A stretch of 64,000 nt of DNA from Gracilaria gracilis (taxonomy: Eukaryota > Rhodophyta > Florideophyceae > Gracilariales > Gracilariaceae): NCBI GenBank assembly GCA_030374805.1, contig JARGSG010000225.1:868001-932000 (forward strand), in the 5' to 3' direction. The first letter of the stretch is position 1. Each line of letters begins with the position of its first letter. Made by a program: the position numbers and the translations under genes. The notes beneath the pieces were generated by a model. It searched no databases. It was given only the letters and a program-made list of their open reading frames with translations, and was not told the origin of the DNA. This document shows, one piece after another, positions 1 to 10,698 of this stretch.

Positions 1-1149
1 TTTCGCTTCAGAAAACTTCTGTATGGTTATCATGGCATTGTAGACAGTGGACAGTAGTCGAGCAGCTTCGAGTTGGTCAGTGCGCATGAGTCGTGAGCGC
101 ATGCGAATCGGGATGGTTGTGGTTGCACATATAGGCTGGATGGAATGGAACACTCAGTTGAAAAGATTGCCTTGATTGTGGGCGCCAAAGCTCTTCAGAG
201 AAGTCTTGTACACTGACAGATTCTCGCATTCCCGCCTCGCCCACCCAACCCCACCCCACCCCACCCCACACCCCCAGGGTGTGCCACGTGCTCGGGGGTA
301 GCACTATTTAGAGGATGTCAATACTCAAAGTGGCAGTACTGCGTGACTCCCCCCTGTATTGTATTAGGCGCGGATCCGGATCGGACAAAAGATGTGAAGT
401 GACTGGCTGCTTTTTTAAATGGTCTCGCTAATAAAATGAGGATCAAGTGAAGGAGGAGCCGTCATAACCTCTTGTATGGGGCAATGTGATACGTGCAGGG
501 TTCCTTGTCGTTACGTGCCGCCCTCCCTGCCGACGAGCTCAAAGAACGAACACAGTGATATAAGGGATAGGGCGAAGAAGAATATATGAAAAGGCGACGA
601 GCGTCGGTAGCGATAGGCTAACGCATACGAGACTAGATATGGAGGGTTTGCTTGGGGTCTACTGTCTTTGAATAGGGGTTATTTGATGCGCGGTGGAGTC
701 GTGTCGCAATTGCTGTTGATAGGTAGAGTTTCAGAAGTTCAGTGATTACCGTCGTGCTCTCGTTCTGCGGCAACCGCCTCCCATGAGGCCGTTTAGTGCC
801 TGTGCGCCGTTCTAATCGTCCCCACTCACGATATGAGTGTTTTGTTGATTTGGCCGTTAACAGAACCAGAGAGCAGCTCCATGCCCAGCTGGATGCTTTG
901 TTTATACCAAGACATTGTGCTTGGAGCGCGGGAAGTAGAACGCTATCCTGGTACCTATCGAAGGCCTGTGTGTGCTCCACCTGGGTACCTATCGAGAGCC
1001 TGTGTGTGCTCCACCTGGGATCTCTGCCTCACGTGATTTGAAACGATACAGTATCTCTCTCTCTCTATTAGTGCACTTAGAACTTGATACAGTATCAACA
1101 AGCTATGTTAAACTCTGTTGACAGCCATCGGCCTCGTGCAAGGCGAGAG
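1..1149. other. No gene recognised; small tandem repeat
   Basis: No open frame here resembles a known protein on either strand. The visible structure is a two-copy 34-bp direct repeat at 951-984 and 985-1018, a short CT run near 1053-1066, and the palindrome GATACAGTATC twice (near 1047 and 1087). The stretch ends at the GAGAG target site of the gypsy element. Confidence 0.5.
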
Positions 1150-1589
1150 TGTAATCATCGTGCCCAGTAGGCGTGTAAGTACTTAACTTACTGTTGTAAT
1201 GTATATAGTTTTTGAATATATAAAATAAAAGACTTTATGCTACGATTCTGCTGTGATCGCGCTCGCGCTGGATATGGGACTGCTGCTGAGCTCAAGGTTC
1301 TTGGGACTGGTCAGGTGTGAGGAGAGTTGCCCGGACTTTTGGGAACAAAAGTCCGAGACGGGTTATATAGCGTAACAAATAGGTGATAGTACTAGTAAAA
1401 ACAACACTACCAATAAAGGCTCTATTCTTACTTCATATACCTATACAGCACTGATAACTCAGTGGCTGTACCAGCTGAACATATGTGCGTAGAAGGAGCA
1501 AAAGCAATGCTTTCAAGCCCCTTCCATATGTTTGTGGAAGGGGCAAAATCAATGCTTTCAAGCCCCTTCCAAAATCCTTATATGCTACA
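1150..1589 (-). repeat. 3' LTR of the gypsy element
   Basis: Direct repeat of 8129-8519, about 440 bp against 391 bp. The extra length comes mainly from a 45-bp internal duplication in this copy: the CAATGCTTTCAAGCCCCTTCC-like block occurs at about 1505 and again at about 1550. It starts TGTAATC and ends GCTACA in plus-strand reading. Confidence 0.93.
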
Positions 1590-1612
1590 ACTGCTTCTCT
1601 TTCCTTTAAGAA
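1590..1612 (-). other. Polypurine tract of the gypsy element
   Basis: Immediately inside the 3' LTR the minus strand reads as a purine-rich run (AAAGGAAAGAGAAGCAGT) ending at the LTR edge. This is the expected position of the plus-strand primer in LTR elements. Confidence 0.6.
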
Positions 1613-1823
1613 TTTTGTCCTCAATTTATATGATATTATACTTTTATTTTGCTTTGTTCTTTTTTTCTTGTTTTCCTTCTTTGATTTTGTTCGTTTTGTT
1701 TCTCTTTTCCGTTTTTATGTACTTCATTATCTAGTTTGGGTACGGCAAAAATGAATTTCCGCCGCCTTTGGGAATATCTAATGTAACTGGTGAACCTATT
1801 CCTTCTCGTAAGTATTTCGAAAC

Positions 1824-2132
1824 TCATTCTGTAATGAGAATATAGACCTTACGTTCTCCTGGATAATGTCGAATGATCCCAATAATGTAATATTGCAGTT
1901 GTATCATTCTACTTTCTGTAAGTGAAAGGCATACTTTTGATTCATGCCTTTCGTATAACGCAAGTATTGTATTTTTATCAATTTCCGAAATTAATGATCC
2001 ATGTAATTGATAGCATGCTAAAGATATATGAATATTTTGTTTATTTCGGTCGGAGGTAACCGCTAACAACCAGTCGGCTAGTTTCATTTGAGCGAATTGT
2101 AATTGACCAAGATCCTTGCTGTTCAAACTCAT
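1824..2132 (-). CDS. Accessory ORF B of the gypsy element (env position)
   Basis: A 102-codon ATG-initiated ORF lies between the integrase and the 3' LTR. No known domain, signal peptide or clear membrane segment is visible. It is similar to the next ORF upstream (2374-2655): both carry YQ-x2-G-x3-(K/S)E(V/I)D about 40-50 residues in and a LQ(L/Y)-Y-x-IIG block near the end. The pair therefore looks like a tandem duplication of one accessory gene. The position corresponds to env or extra ORFs in other LTR elements, but nothing here indicates an envelope protein. Confidence 0.45.
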   Translation of the reverse strand: MSLNSKDLGQLQFAQMKLADWLLAVTSDRNKQNIHISLACYQLHGSLISEIDKNTILALYERHESKVCLSLTESRMIQLQYYIIGIIRHYPGERKVYILITE

Positions 2133-2373
2133 GTTGAGAGCTCGTTTAATGATGAGCGAGTGAAGAACTCGTTGTTCTTTGCTCCGCGCCTTCTATTTAT
2201 GCTTATTCCTGTGGAGCTGGTCCAGCAGGAGATGGATACATAGTTGGGTATGGGATCCTCGGATGTGCGTCTATTTCATTCAATTTGAATGTTTCCACTC
2301 TATTCTTTTCAAAGAAGTTCTTTACTGCATTTCTTATACATGGAAGGTAGTTTCCAGCTCTTTGGTAGTGGCC

Positions 2374-2655
2374 TTAGGTACCAATTATTACAAAGTATAG
2401 TTGTAGTATAAATTCCTCTTCATACTCATTATAAAGTTTCGGACTGTATGCACTTAGTAGTCTGCATAGTATTTGGAAGTCTACTTCTTTAACAAATGGG
2501 CCTTTGATTTGGTAGAACCCAAGGCATCTGTGCATTATGTTCCATACAATTACGTTCTGCGTAAATGGAATATTGGAGATTTTACCTAGGTGAGTAGATA
2601 AGTACTCGTCTTGTACATAGAGCAATCTGTATTCTTGTAGCATGTAAGGATTCAT
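2374..2655 (-). CDS. Accessory ORF A of the gypsy element (env position)
   Basis: A 93-codon ATG-initiated ORF just downstream of the integrase/chromodomain frame (which ends at 2755) and upstream of ORF B. Residues about 48-93 align by eye with residues 40-90 of ORF B, with shared L-x2-YQ, G, E(V/I)D, LQ and IIG positions. It contains several aromatic residues but no obvious transmembrane helix. Function is unknown. It may be a regulatory or nucleic-acid-binding accessory protein; that is inference only. Confidence 0.45.
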   Translation of the reverse strand: MNPYMLQEYRLLYVQDEYLSTHLGKISNIPFTQNVIVWNIMHRCLGFYQIKGPFVKEVDFQILCRLLSAYSPKLYNEYEEEFILQLYFVIIGT

Positions 2656-2754
2656 CTTGTCGTTCTAATCACAACAGTTTTAGTTGAGCAGGAATGAAAG
2701 TCAGTTCTTACCTTTTATATTACTTCTTGTGTTTCTTTTGTACTCTTCGAGAAG

Positions 2755-4150
2755 CTATAAAGATATTTGTGGATTTGTTTCGCTGATCCAGAGATCTTCA
2801 ACCTCTTCCCCTTCTCTTCGAAGTAAATACTCGATCCTCGAGTTTTGTATACGATGGCCTATAATGGATATCTTTGGCTTCGTGTGATGGATTGGTCGTT
2901 GGATATCCATTTGCTTTTTATGAGATGAATTACCATAACAAGGTTTAAGTAAGGACACATGAAATGTGTGATGTAACTCTTTGTTCTCTTTTGGTAAGAG
3001 TAACCTATACGATGAACGAGATTTGGTAGTTCCAATTACTTTGAAAGGGCCAATGTATTTGTAAGTGAACTTACGTGAACGTCCTTTCGGGATTGCAAGA
3101 TTTTTAGTCGATAGTAATACATAGTCTTCTAGATTGAAGTATGTATTCTTCCAGAATGTATTGACGTAATCGGCATTTTTTGTGTTTGCCTGTTCAATTG
3201 CAATTTGAGCCAGTTTATTGGCGTGATGTATCTGTTTGAGGAACGAATTAGATCCATCCTTTATGGGAGTATGCTCCTGATACAATATATCTGATATTGA
3301 GAGTGGATGATGTCCATATTCCATGTAAAATGGGCTAAACTTAGTAGCATCATTAACGGTGTTGTTGTATGCATATTATAATCCAGGTAAATACTTTACC
3401 CAATCGCGTTGTGTGTAGGATACATAACAACGGATCATTTCTTGCATAGTTCTAAACATGCGTTCAGTTTGACCATCTGTTTGTGGGTGGAAAGATGTTG
3501 ATAAGTTCAATCGGATATTCAGTAGTTGCGTAAGAGAATTCCAGAAATTATTTTGGGACTCTTGAGTCTCTATCTGATATGATAACACGTGGTAATCCGT
3601 GGTGTTTGAATATTTCTCTGTAAAATATCTCAGCAATAATTGGAGCTTTGGTATCTGATTGAAGTGGTATAAAGTCTACTCTTATGGTTAACTTATCTAC
3701 AACTGCCATAACGCCGGTATATTCATTACTTTTTGGTAAGTCGAATATGAAGTCCATAGATATTACTTCTCATTTCTTTGTTGGTGGAGGAAATGGTAAG
3801 AGTGGTCCTTGCCAGTTTTGATTACTCAATTTAGCCTTTTGACATCTTTCATGTTCGGTAACGTATTTCTTAAGGTCTTGTTTAATTGTATTCCAGAAGT
3901 AATGTGTTCTTAATAGAAGCAATGTTTTTTGATAGGATCTGTGTCCTCCTTGTAATGAAACATGGTTATCATGTAGTAAAGTCTTTCTAATATTTCCTTC
4001 TGGTATACTTAGGTCTATTCCCGAAGTATAGTCCTTTTTCCAACCCGTTTGTATGGTTCTGTCGGTTTCTGGATTTGGCTAGAGATGTAAAGATCCGTTA
4101 GAGTATCCTTTCGAAAGCTTGTTCAATGTTTCTTTAGAAATTTTGACTGT
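2755..4150 (-). pseudogene. Integrase with chromodomain-like tail (gypsy element)
   Basis: Several frames together form an integrase. First comes a zinc-binding HHCC-like stretch near 3800-3950 (H..H then CQK). The core follows: the first aspartate in MDFIFDLP (3757), the second in IISDRDSR (about 3560), and the glutamate in TDGQTERMFRTM (about 3460). The last frame (2755-3324) has the C-terminal fold typical of gypsy integrases (YVLLSTKNL, then YIGPFKVI, then FHVSLLKPC). It ends with a short chromodomain-like segment, IIGHRIQNSRIEYLLRREG. At least two frameshifts break the gene, so it is inactive. Confidence 0.8.
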
Positions 4151-4189
4151 AGTGATATTAAGAAGTCGTTTAAATGACCTCAATAGGTG

Positions 4190-5500
4190 TTTTGCGTTCC
4201 TCTTTATCCTTTCGTGATAAGGCGTCTGCTTCTTTGTTCTCCTTTCCTTTTATATAACATATGGTATAGTCCAAATTCTTGCATATATTCAACCCATCGG
4301 GCTTGTTTTCTAGACAGAGTCTTTTGTGTCTCTAGGTACTTTGAAGGATGGAATGATCATTGTATAGGATAAATTTCGATCCATGTAGATATGAACGCCA
4401 CGTTCGTAAAGCGAATATGATGGCTAATAATTCTCTTTCGCCTGTAGCGTAATTCCGTTTCTGCTTCATTTGAGTTTTCTTGAAGCATAAGCTATAGGTC
4501 GTCTTCCAGACTTATCTGTCTGTGATAAAACAGCATCTAATCCAGTAGCTGAAGCATCAGTGGTTACTTCGTATGTTAGACGTGGATCAGCACATCCTTA
4601 ATATTGGAGAAGTGGATAAGACACTTTTAAGAGTATTGAAAGCATCATCTTGTTCTTTGCCCCAATCGAAGGGTACTTTGTCTTTCACAAGATTACCTAT
4701 TGGACTTGCTATTTTTGAGAAGTCCTATACAAACTTGCGGTAATAATTGCATATGCCTAAGAAGCTTTGTACTTCTTTTGCGTTTGTTGGGATTTCCCAT
4801 TGCATTATGGCATTGACCTTTTTTGGGGTCTTGTTTTATTCCCTAATTTGACATGATATTGTCCTAAGTATTCTATTTCTTGTTTCATGAATATGCACGT
4901 GGAAAGTTTTCCATATAGTTTTCGTTTCCGTGGTACACTTAGTACTCTTCGTATATGTTTGAGGTGTTCATTCTTGGTTTTACTGGTAGGTGAGAATATC
5001 GTTTAGATATACCATGACAAACTCATCTAAGTATGGGACGTAGCACTGTATTCATTAGAGTTTGAAACATCCTGGAGCACCAGTTAATCCAAATGGTGTT
5101 ACTAGTTATTCGAACAACCCATATCGTGTTCTGAATGCAGTTTTCTCTACATCCTCGGGTTTTATTACGTCTCTGATTATATCTTGCTCTTAGATCAAGA
5201 GAGGTGAAGTATTTTGCTCCTTGAAGCTGGTCCCAGACTTCGTCTATACGCGGTAATGGTATTTTGTTTTTTATGGGTATTTTATTCAAGGCTCTGTAGT
5301 CAATGTACATCCTAAGTCCTCCATCTTTCTTGTGTGAACAATACTGGGCTTCCCCATGGGCTAATACTGGGTCTTATGAATCCTAGGCTTAGTAAATGTT
5401 CTATTTGTTTCTTCATTTCTTGCAGTTCCTTTGGGAAAAGCTTATACATAGGTCCCATTTTGGGGTTGTGAATCATCTTGTAATTTAATCTCCATTTCCA
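4190..5500 (-). pseudogene. Reverse transcriptase and RNase H (gypsy element)
   Basis: Reading across frames on the minus strand, an RT palm is recognisable. It shows [14 protein letters not shown] and [12 protein letters not shown] motifs (5023-5310), then a PFGLTGAPG block, a YLND box in place of the usual Y-x-DD (about 5020), and the connection sequence SFLGICNYYRKF (near 4740). RNase H motifs follow: GERELLAIIFALRTWR (about 4410) and KGKENKEADALSR (about 4220). There are many stops and frameshifts, and loss of one catalytic aspartate in Y-x-DD would by itself disable the enzyme. Confidence 0.8.
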
Positions 5501-5536
5501 CCAATCTCTTGGGTGGTAATCTTTTCGGGAGGTTCT

Positions 5537-6130
5537 CTAGTAATATATCTTGGTATTCTTCAAGTATCTTCTTTTTTGTTCATCTTCTGGAATATCTTCT
5601 TTGATACTTATGTTATTTACTTGAATGTTTTTCTTTGGTTTAATTACTACGTAGTATATTTCACTTTGTTGTTTCTTAACGAGCTTCATAAACTTGTGTT
5701 TACTTAGAACAAGTTTCTCTTGGGAGTACTTTCGTTTGAGAGTTTCTGCATCCAAAATAAACTTTTTTCCATTAAATAGTAAGGTCATGGAGTGTTTTCT
5801 CCAGTCTATGTGTGGATTATAAAATTCTAACCAGGTTTGACCAAGAATGACATCATAACCTATTATATCCACTATATAAGGGTGGGTGTCAAACTTGGCG
5901 TCCCCGATCTTAATGGATAAAGTGTCTAAACATTTTTCCATTGGAACTAATGTTCCATCCCAAAGCTCAGCTTTGACATCGGTACTTCTTCTTTGGAGAT
6001 TCAATATATCTGCATATTCTTTAGATATGCATATGTCTTCACAATCGCAATCGATTAGAATATTACATGGTTCCTTGTGATGAAGTGTAGTAGCGTCTCC
6101 TTTGTATATTAGTAACTTTGACGCATGGTT
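5537..6130 (-). pseudogene. Aspartic protease region (gypsy element)
   Basis: The frame contains the usual retropepsin order: an active-site strand ILIDCDCED near 6045 and the second hallmark GYDVILGQTWLEFYNPHIDW at about 5830-5890. The canonical D-S/T-G triad has become D-C-D, so the glycine is lost. The neighbours are gag upstream and RT downstream, as expected. The family assignment is good; activity is doubtful. Confidence 0.7.
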
Positions 6131-6248
6131 TCTTTTTATATTGCATAATTTTATAATTTTTTGTCCTTTTCGGTTTGTTTCTTCTTGTAATGTACATCGG
6201 CCTCATTACAGAACGTGGGCTTATGGCCTGCTTTTCATGGCCTACTCT

Positions 6249-7117
6249 TTAGTTTTTTTGGGCACGTAAATTAGGGTGCACCCAAAGGCGTTTATGCATC
6301 CAAGGACGACATCCTTTATGATGGCATTTAAAACATAAGTCATCCTTGAGGTCTCTTGATCTTTCTTCGTTATTCAACCTATTCCTGCCTTGGTAGCGAT
6401 TTAAATTACCAAGTTCGATAGGTACGGGTTCATTTTTTTCTGTTCCCATTATTGTTATTTCTATTAGAATTCCATTGTTTTCGGAATCCTATATTTGTTC
6501 TATAGATATTATCCATACGATCTTCCAAGTTCATTTCTTCATGCAAGTTGGTTACTTCTGTTCTTTCGAGTTTAATGCGAATATTATGACGCAAACCTTG
6601 TGAATAATTAAATAGCTGTTCATCTATACTCATGTTCGGAACTAGTAGCCATTTGGTGAACTCTTTATTATAATATGAAACAGCACCACATCTTCCAACT
6701 TGTTTTATTTTTGAAAGCATTTTACGTGCATTTAGTTCTCTGTTTGCTGGTTCAAAATATTCTAGCAACTTTTTCTTGAATCTTTCTTTCATACGTACTC
6801 ATTTCTGCAGTGTTATTCATATTTACCAGTTCCCACCATTCTAGCGCAGGACCAGTCATAAAGCTTACTGCATACATTATCTTTTTGTCACCAGGTACGG
6901 TTGCGTGAATACTAGAAAATATGTTTTCTACGGATTGTAGAAATGATCTGGCATATCTTCCTGAAAACTTTTTGGGTTTTCCAGATTTTAGTAAATTACT
7001 ATGGTGTTCCTGGTTACTTGCCACATTTTTCAAATGGTAATTGAGCTGCATTACTTGGGCGAGCTGTTGTCCTAAAACATTTACTCTATTTTGTACGTCT
7101 CTAATATCTGTATCCAT
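6249..7117 (-). pseudogene. Gag (gypsy element)
   Basis: The frame starts at an ATG at 7117 (MDTDIRDVQNRV) and has a coiled-coil-like N-terminus. Next comes the retrotransposon-gag signature region with PKKFSGRYARSFLQSVENIF and GPALEWWELV (about 6830-6980). After a frameshift near 6780 it continues as a helical domain (6430-6792). After another it ends in a basic region with a degraded zinc knuckle, CFKCHHKGCRPWMH (about 6320). The long open frame upstream of 7117 lacks an ATG and probably is not translated. Confidence 0.7.
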
Positions 7118-7387
7118 CTTGATGCTAAAGATGTACAATTGTACTTGGATATTTTTTCTTCTACGGTTTATAGTGTTTTTTGCAATTTTTTTGTTGCACG
7201 CTTGTCCAGTACTTAGTGTAATATGGTTGCGCAGTTTTTTTTCAAATCTACCTATGATTGATACAACAAGGGGGGCTATATTGTGTGAGATAACATACGT
7301 GTATGGTTTTTGCAAAGATAGTTAGAGCAACAACAATTTCAATTTATTCGATAAAGTGCGCTACTATCTTACAGCGCCAAAAATTTT

Positions 7388-7894
7388 TTAGGAAGGCTTT
7401 TTCAAATCTTTGATAAATTCTCGGACTTTGTTATTGTCCGGTACTGAATACTCAGCTTTTGTAAGTTTCGGTACAAACTTGTGTTCAGCTGCGAATTTGT
7501 ACGCATTTCCCACTTGATGTAATTTCTCTTTATGAACCTGCGTTTGGAGGTGTATCATATATGCAAAGGTAGTTTCGTACTTAATGCGGCAGAACTCACA
7601 ATATAGTTCAAAATTATATGCCCTTGATAAGGCCTTATAATGAGTGTAACTTTTATAGTGTTCTTCCCACGTGTGCAAACATTTTCTTTGTTTGCAATAT
7701 GAACCCTTAAGATTTTGGTTATCGACCTTAGGCCTTTTGTACTTAGAATTATTGTGTAGTTTATCATCTTCTTCACTTTCTTCGGTTTCTAAGAAAGCAT
7801 TAAATTTATCGTTCTCCAAGTCAGCGAGCTGTATTTCGTTATCAATTTCTGTAATTTTTTGCTTCAGTGTTATTGTCCTCAACTGCTTCCACAT
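7388..7894 (-). CDS. Accessory C2H2-type zinc-finger ORF, 5' of gag
   Basis: A 168-codon ORF with an ATG at 7894, placed between the 5' LTR/primer site and gag, where most gypsy elements have only a leader. An acidic stretch (ETEESEEDD) is followed by a basic one. Further on there is one C-x2-C-x12-H-x5-H finger (C-E-F-C ... H-L-Q-T-Q-V-H, about 7530-7600), preceded by a CKQRKCLHTWEEHYKSYTH segment rich in Cys and His. In another frame the open reading extends back to about 8069, so the original protein may have been longer and frameshifted near 7870. The function is unknown; nucleic-acid binding is inferred from the finger. Confidence 0.45.
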   Translation of the reverse strand: MWKQLRTITLKQKITEIDNEIQLADLENDKFNAFLETEESEEDDKLHNNSKYKRPKVDNQNLKGSYCKQRKCLHTWEEHYKSYTHYKALSRAYNFELYCEFCRIKYETTFAYMIHLQTQVHKEKLHQVGNAYKFAAEHKFVPKLTKAEYSVPDNNKVREFIKDLKKPS

Positions 7895-8108
7895 CTAATA
7901 TATAGTTGACTCGAGAAGGTGGTAGTTCGAGACGAGGTATAGTTCTTATGCAGTTTTCATTTTTAATTATAATTTTCGTATTGTCTTCTGTATTTTGTAT
8001 CTTAAAATTTTGGTCTTTGGTTTCGTTGTAATTACCTTTTTTAGAAGCTTTATTCACTTTATATTTCACGAGTAGAGCAAAGTAGAAAGAAGAAGTATAG
8101 GTTAGAAT

Positions 8109-8126
8109 CTTGGAGCGATGATACCA
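8109..8126 (-). other. Primer binding site of the gypsy element
   Basis: Just inside the 5' LTR, after two spacer bases, the minus strand reads TGGTATCATCGCTCCAAG. The TGG start matches the CCA end of a tRNA, as in ordinary LTR-element priming. I cannot name the tRNA with certainty. Confidence 0.6.
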
Positions 8127-8128
8127 AT

Positions 8129-8519
8129 TGCAATCATCGTGCGCAGTAGGCGTGTACTTAACTTACTGTTGTAATGCATATAGGTTTTGAATATATAAAA
8201 TAAAAGACTTCATGCTACGATTCTGCTGTGATCGCGCTCGCGCTGAATCGGGGACTGCTGATGAGTTCAAGCTTCTTGGGACTGGTCAGGTGCGAGGAGA
8301 GTTGCCCGCACTTCTGGGAACAGAAGTCCGAGACGGTTTATATAGCGTAACAAATAGGTGATAGTACTACTAAAAAAACGCTACCAATAAAGGCTCTATT
8401 CTTACTTTATATCCCTGTACCGCACTGCTAACTCAGTGACTGTACCAGCTGAGCATATGCGTGTGGAAATGGGCAAACGCAATGCTTCCAAGCCCCTTCC
8501 AAAATCGCAATATGCTACA
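8129..8519 (-). repeat. 5' LTR of the gypsy element
   Basis: Matches 1150-1589 except for small substitutions and the missing 45-bp internal repeat. It starts TGCAATC and ends GCTACA in plus-strand reading, and the GAGAG target copy follows directly. Confidence 0.93.
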
Positions 8520-8524
8520 GAGAG

Positions 8525-9628
8525 CGCCACACACACGTATATATATGCTCCGTGCCCCACTGTGCACACAGCAATGCGGCGGTGGCGTGCACTGGTCAAA
8601 TAAATTGTGCGACCGTTCGGCGCGGCGGTGGGGATGTCAGATGGACCATATACCCAAACAGACATGTACACAAATTCCACACGTGGACATTCCACACGTG
8701 TCTACCTGACGCCTGCAGCGTAGAAAAATCTTCCGACCACCCGCCGGCCCTCATCCTCATCACAAGATTGACGCCCGCGCTCCCTCGCTTTCATTAACCA
8801 TCTAGCGAACGAGCGTGAAGCACGCGCCCGCCCGCTCGAAGACTGGCTGTTCACCATAAGGTCTCTCCGGGACCTTCGCCGCTTCTAAGGGCATGCGCGT
8901 GCTGCTGCCTAACGCATCCCGAAGAACGCGCACGCCTCTTATGTTTGGCGCGAACGCGCGCTCGCCCTCGCCGTTGAGTGAGCAGCGCGCCCGCACTAGA
9001 TGTGACCTCGCGGGCGCCCGCGCGCTCGTCGTTATCTTTGAAACGCCAGCGCTCCTCTCTTCACGTTTTGATGGCGGTGCGCTCGTGGTTACATTGCTTG
9101 CGCGCGAGCGTTCGTCGCTGCATTGGGAGCGCGCAAGCGTTCCTCGTTACTGAATGCGCGCGCGCGCTCGTTGCTACCTTGCGAGCGCGCCCGCGCTCCT
9201 GGTTACTTTGCCAGCGCGCCCGCCCGTCTTTCCTGGTGGAGCGCGCGCGCGCTCTTATATCACGTCTTAAGCGCGAGGGCGCTCCCTGCTTACTTCGCGA
9301 GCACGCACGCGCGCTGGTTCTCCGGATTGGCGCTGCGGGCAAGCGCGCGCGCGCTATCGCGGTGCATTTAGAATTGGCTACAAGGGTGATGATGTGGACA
9401 GCAGGTGGTGGTGAAAAGTAGATCAAGCCTGGTATGAATGTGTGAAAAAGAAGCAAGAATGGCAACAGCAGCAGTGGTTCACCGCGGCAAGGACTGCACA
9501 GCAGCAACAGCGGAAACCACAGCGCCTAATGAACATGTGGTTCAGATTGGGATGACGAGTGCTTGGCATTCGGTACGTGGGACTAGCACGAAAACGTTTA
9601 CTTGGAATGCGATATCTACGGGCAACTA
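8525..9628. repeat. GC-rich degenerate minisatellite, no gene
   Basis: From about 8880 to 9360 the sequence is built of degenerate units of roughly 35-40 bp. They alternate GCGCGCGCGCTC-like blocks with GTTACTTTGC / GTTACCTTGC-like spacers. Open frames on both strands here are compositional artefacts, being arginine/alanine/serine-rich in every frame. 8525-8880 and 9360-9628 show no gene either. Confidence 0.6.
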
Positions 9629-10165
9629 CTAAGGAGATACGCTTTCAGTGTTACTCTGGGAAGGTTCGTTGTCATTGTGACCATCGCCCCCTTCCAACAC
9701 TTCTTCTGACACATCGTTGTCTTCATCTTCCTGGTTTCCTATCGTGATTTTTCTCACAGTGTGCTGGACAGGTTTAACCTTATGCGTAACGAGCCAACAC
9801 TTGTCGCAGTGGTTGTAACGCTCGTGGTAATTGGTGTACTTGTCGCAGTAAACGCAGTGAAACTTCAATTTGTCATTCACGAGTACTTCGTGCTTGGAGT
9901 CGTTGATCTTACGGGTTAGAATACGTCCAAGCTGTTCCTTCGGAGTTGTCTGGGAAACATAAACACCGCGGGACTCCCTGCATACCTTCGTTCTTAGATG
10001 ATTGATTAGCTCCTGGCGACTAGAAAAAACATTTTCACCTCCACCACCGCAATGCACACATTTCGTGCCTCCCTCTGGGCTCACTCGTCCGTATTTTCCC
10101 ACCTTTACAAACTTCTTACAACCGCACTGACACAATATCGCGACCGGAAACAGCTCGGTTGTCAT
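9629..10165 (-). CDS. Small cysteine-rich zinc-binding protein, unknown function
   Basis: A single-exon frame of about 178 codons with an ATG at 10165; the frame is open slightly further upstream but only from a GTG. It holds three Cys/His clusters: CQCGCKK at the N-terminus, CVHCGG...INHLRTKVC (C2H2-like), and FHCVYCDKY...HERYNHCDKC (C-x2-C ... H-x4-H-x-C-x2-C). The C-terminus is acidic (EDEDNDVSEEVLEGGDGHNDN). This architecture suggests nucleic-acid or protein binding in the nucleus, but I do not recognise the family. It could be a host gene or a remnant of an element. Confidence 0.5.
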   Translation of the reverse strand: MTTELFPVAILCQCGCKKFVKVGKYGRVSPEGGTKCVHCGGGGENVFSSRQELINHLRTKVCRESRGVYVSQTTPKEQLGRILTRKINDSKHEVLVNDKLKFHCVYCDKYTNYHERYNHCDKCWLVTHKVKPVQHTVRKITIGNQEDEDNDVSEEVLEGGDGHNDNEPSQSNTESVSP

Positions 10166-10404
10166 CACTTTCACCCAGCGCACCCCAGAGTCACTGGAGC
10201 CAACGAAAGTGGCGCGCCAATTTCCGGTCCCGCTGGGCGGTGCTGCCGATGAACCTTCTTGTGCCTATGTCACGTCACCGGCGGAGTGTGACAGAACGCG
10301 AGGGTGCAGGGCATTCTTTGGCGGATGAGGCACCCGCAGCAGCGGCGATTGGGGAAGCGGACGGTGCGTCGGAAGCAGTATTCGGGTTGCTGTGTTTGAC
10401 GGGT

Positions 10405-10694
10405 CCCTATAAACCTCGAAAATGGCCTAAATATGGCCGAGATATAGCCGAAATGTGGCTGTTTAACTCCAAAAGGTGTGAGATGGTTTTTAAAGCGGAG
10501 ATAAACAACTTTCACGTTTCTTCATTTGGCCAAAAAATGACCCAAATTTGGCCTAAAAATGGCCGAGATGTACCCGTGTCAGTTGGCGAAAGTACTTATT
10601 TTTCGTAGTTACACGTTCTTCGAAATTTTCCAGCTAGACGGCCACATTTCGGCCAATCTCGGCCACATTTGGGCCATATTCGAGGTTTATAGGG
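10405..10694. mobile_element. MITE with ~60-bp terminal inverted repeats
   Basis: The left end CCCTATAAACCTCGAA, followed by ATGGCC-rich repeats, is matched in reverse complement by the right end over about 60 bp with few mismatches. The flanks GGGT at 10401-10404 and 10695-10698 form a direct target duplication (4 bp; a G-run at the right end leaves one base of ambiguity). The interior is non-coding and rich in GGCC motifs. It is a non-autonomous DNA transposon upstream of the zinc-protein gene. Confidence 0.75.
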
Positions 10695-10698
10695 GGGT

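Larger units (their letters stand above)
1150..8519 (-). mobile_element. Ty3/gypsy LTR retrotransposon (chromovirus-like), decayed
   Basis: This is a complete element bounded by direct LTRs that start TG and end CA. It is flanked by a perfect 5-bp target duplication GAGAG at 1145-1149 and 8520-8524. It reads on the minus strand in the order 5' LTR, primer site, accessory zinc-finger ORF, gag, protease, reverse transcriptase, RNase H, integrase with a chromodomain-like tail, two small accessory ORFs, polypurine tract, 3' LTR. The RT-RNaseH-integrase order places it in Ty3/gypsy. Nearly every gene has frameshifts or stops, so it is no longer autonomous. Confidence 0.93.

Noticed and set aside
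8893-9507. Several arginine/alanine-rich frames on both strands
   Set aside because: Produced by the GC minisatellite; all frames are open and none has a motif.
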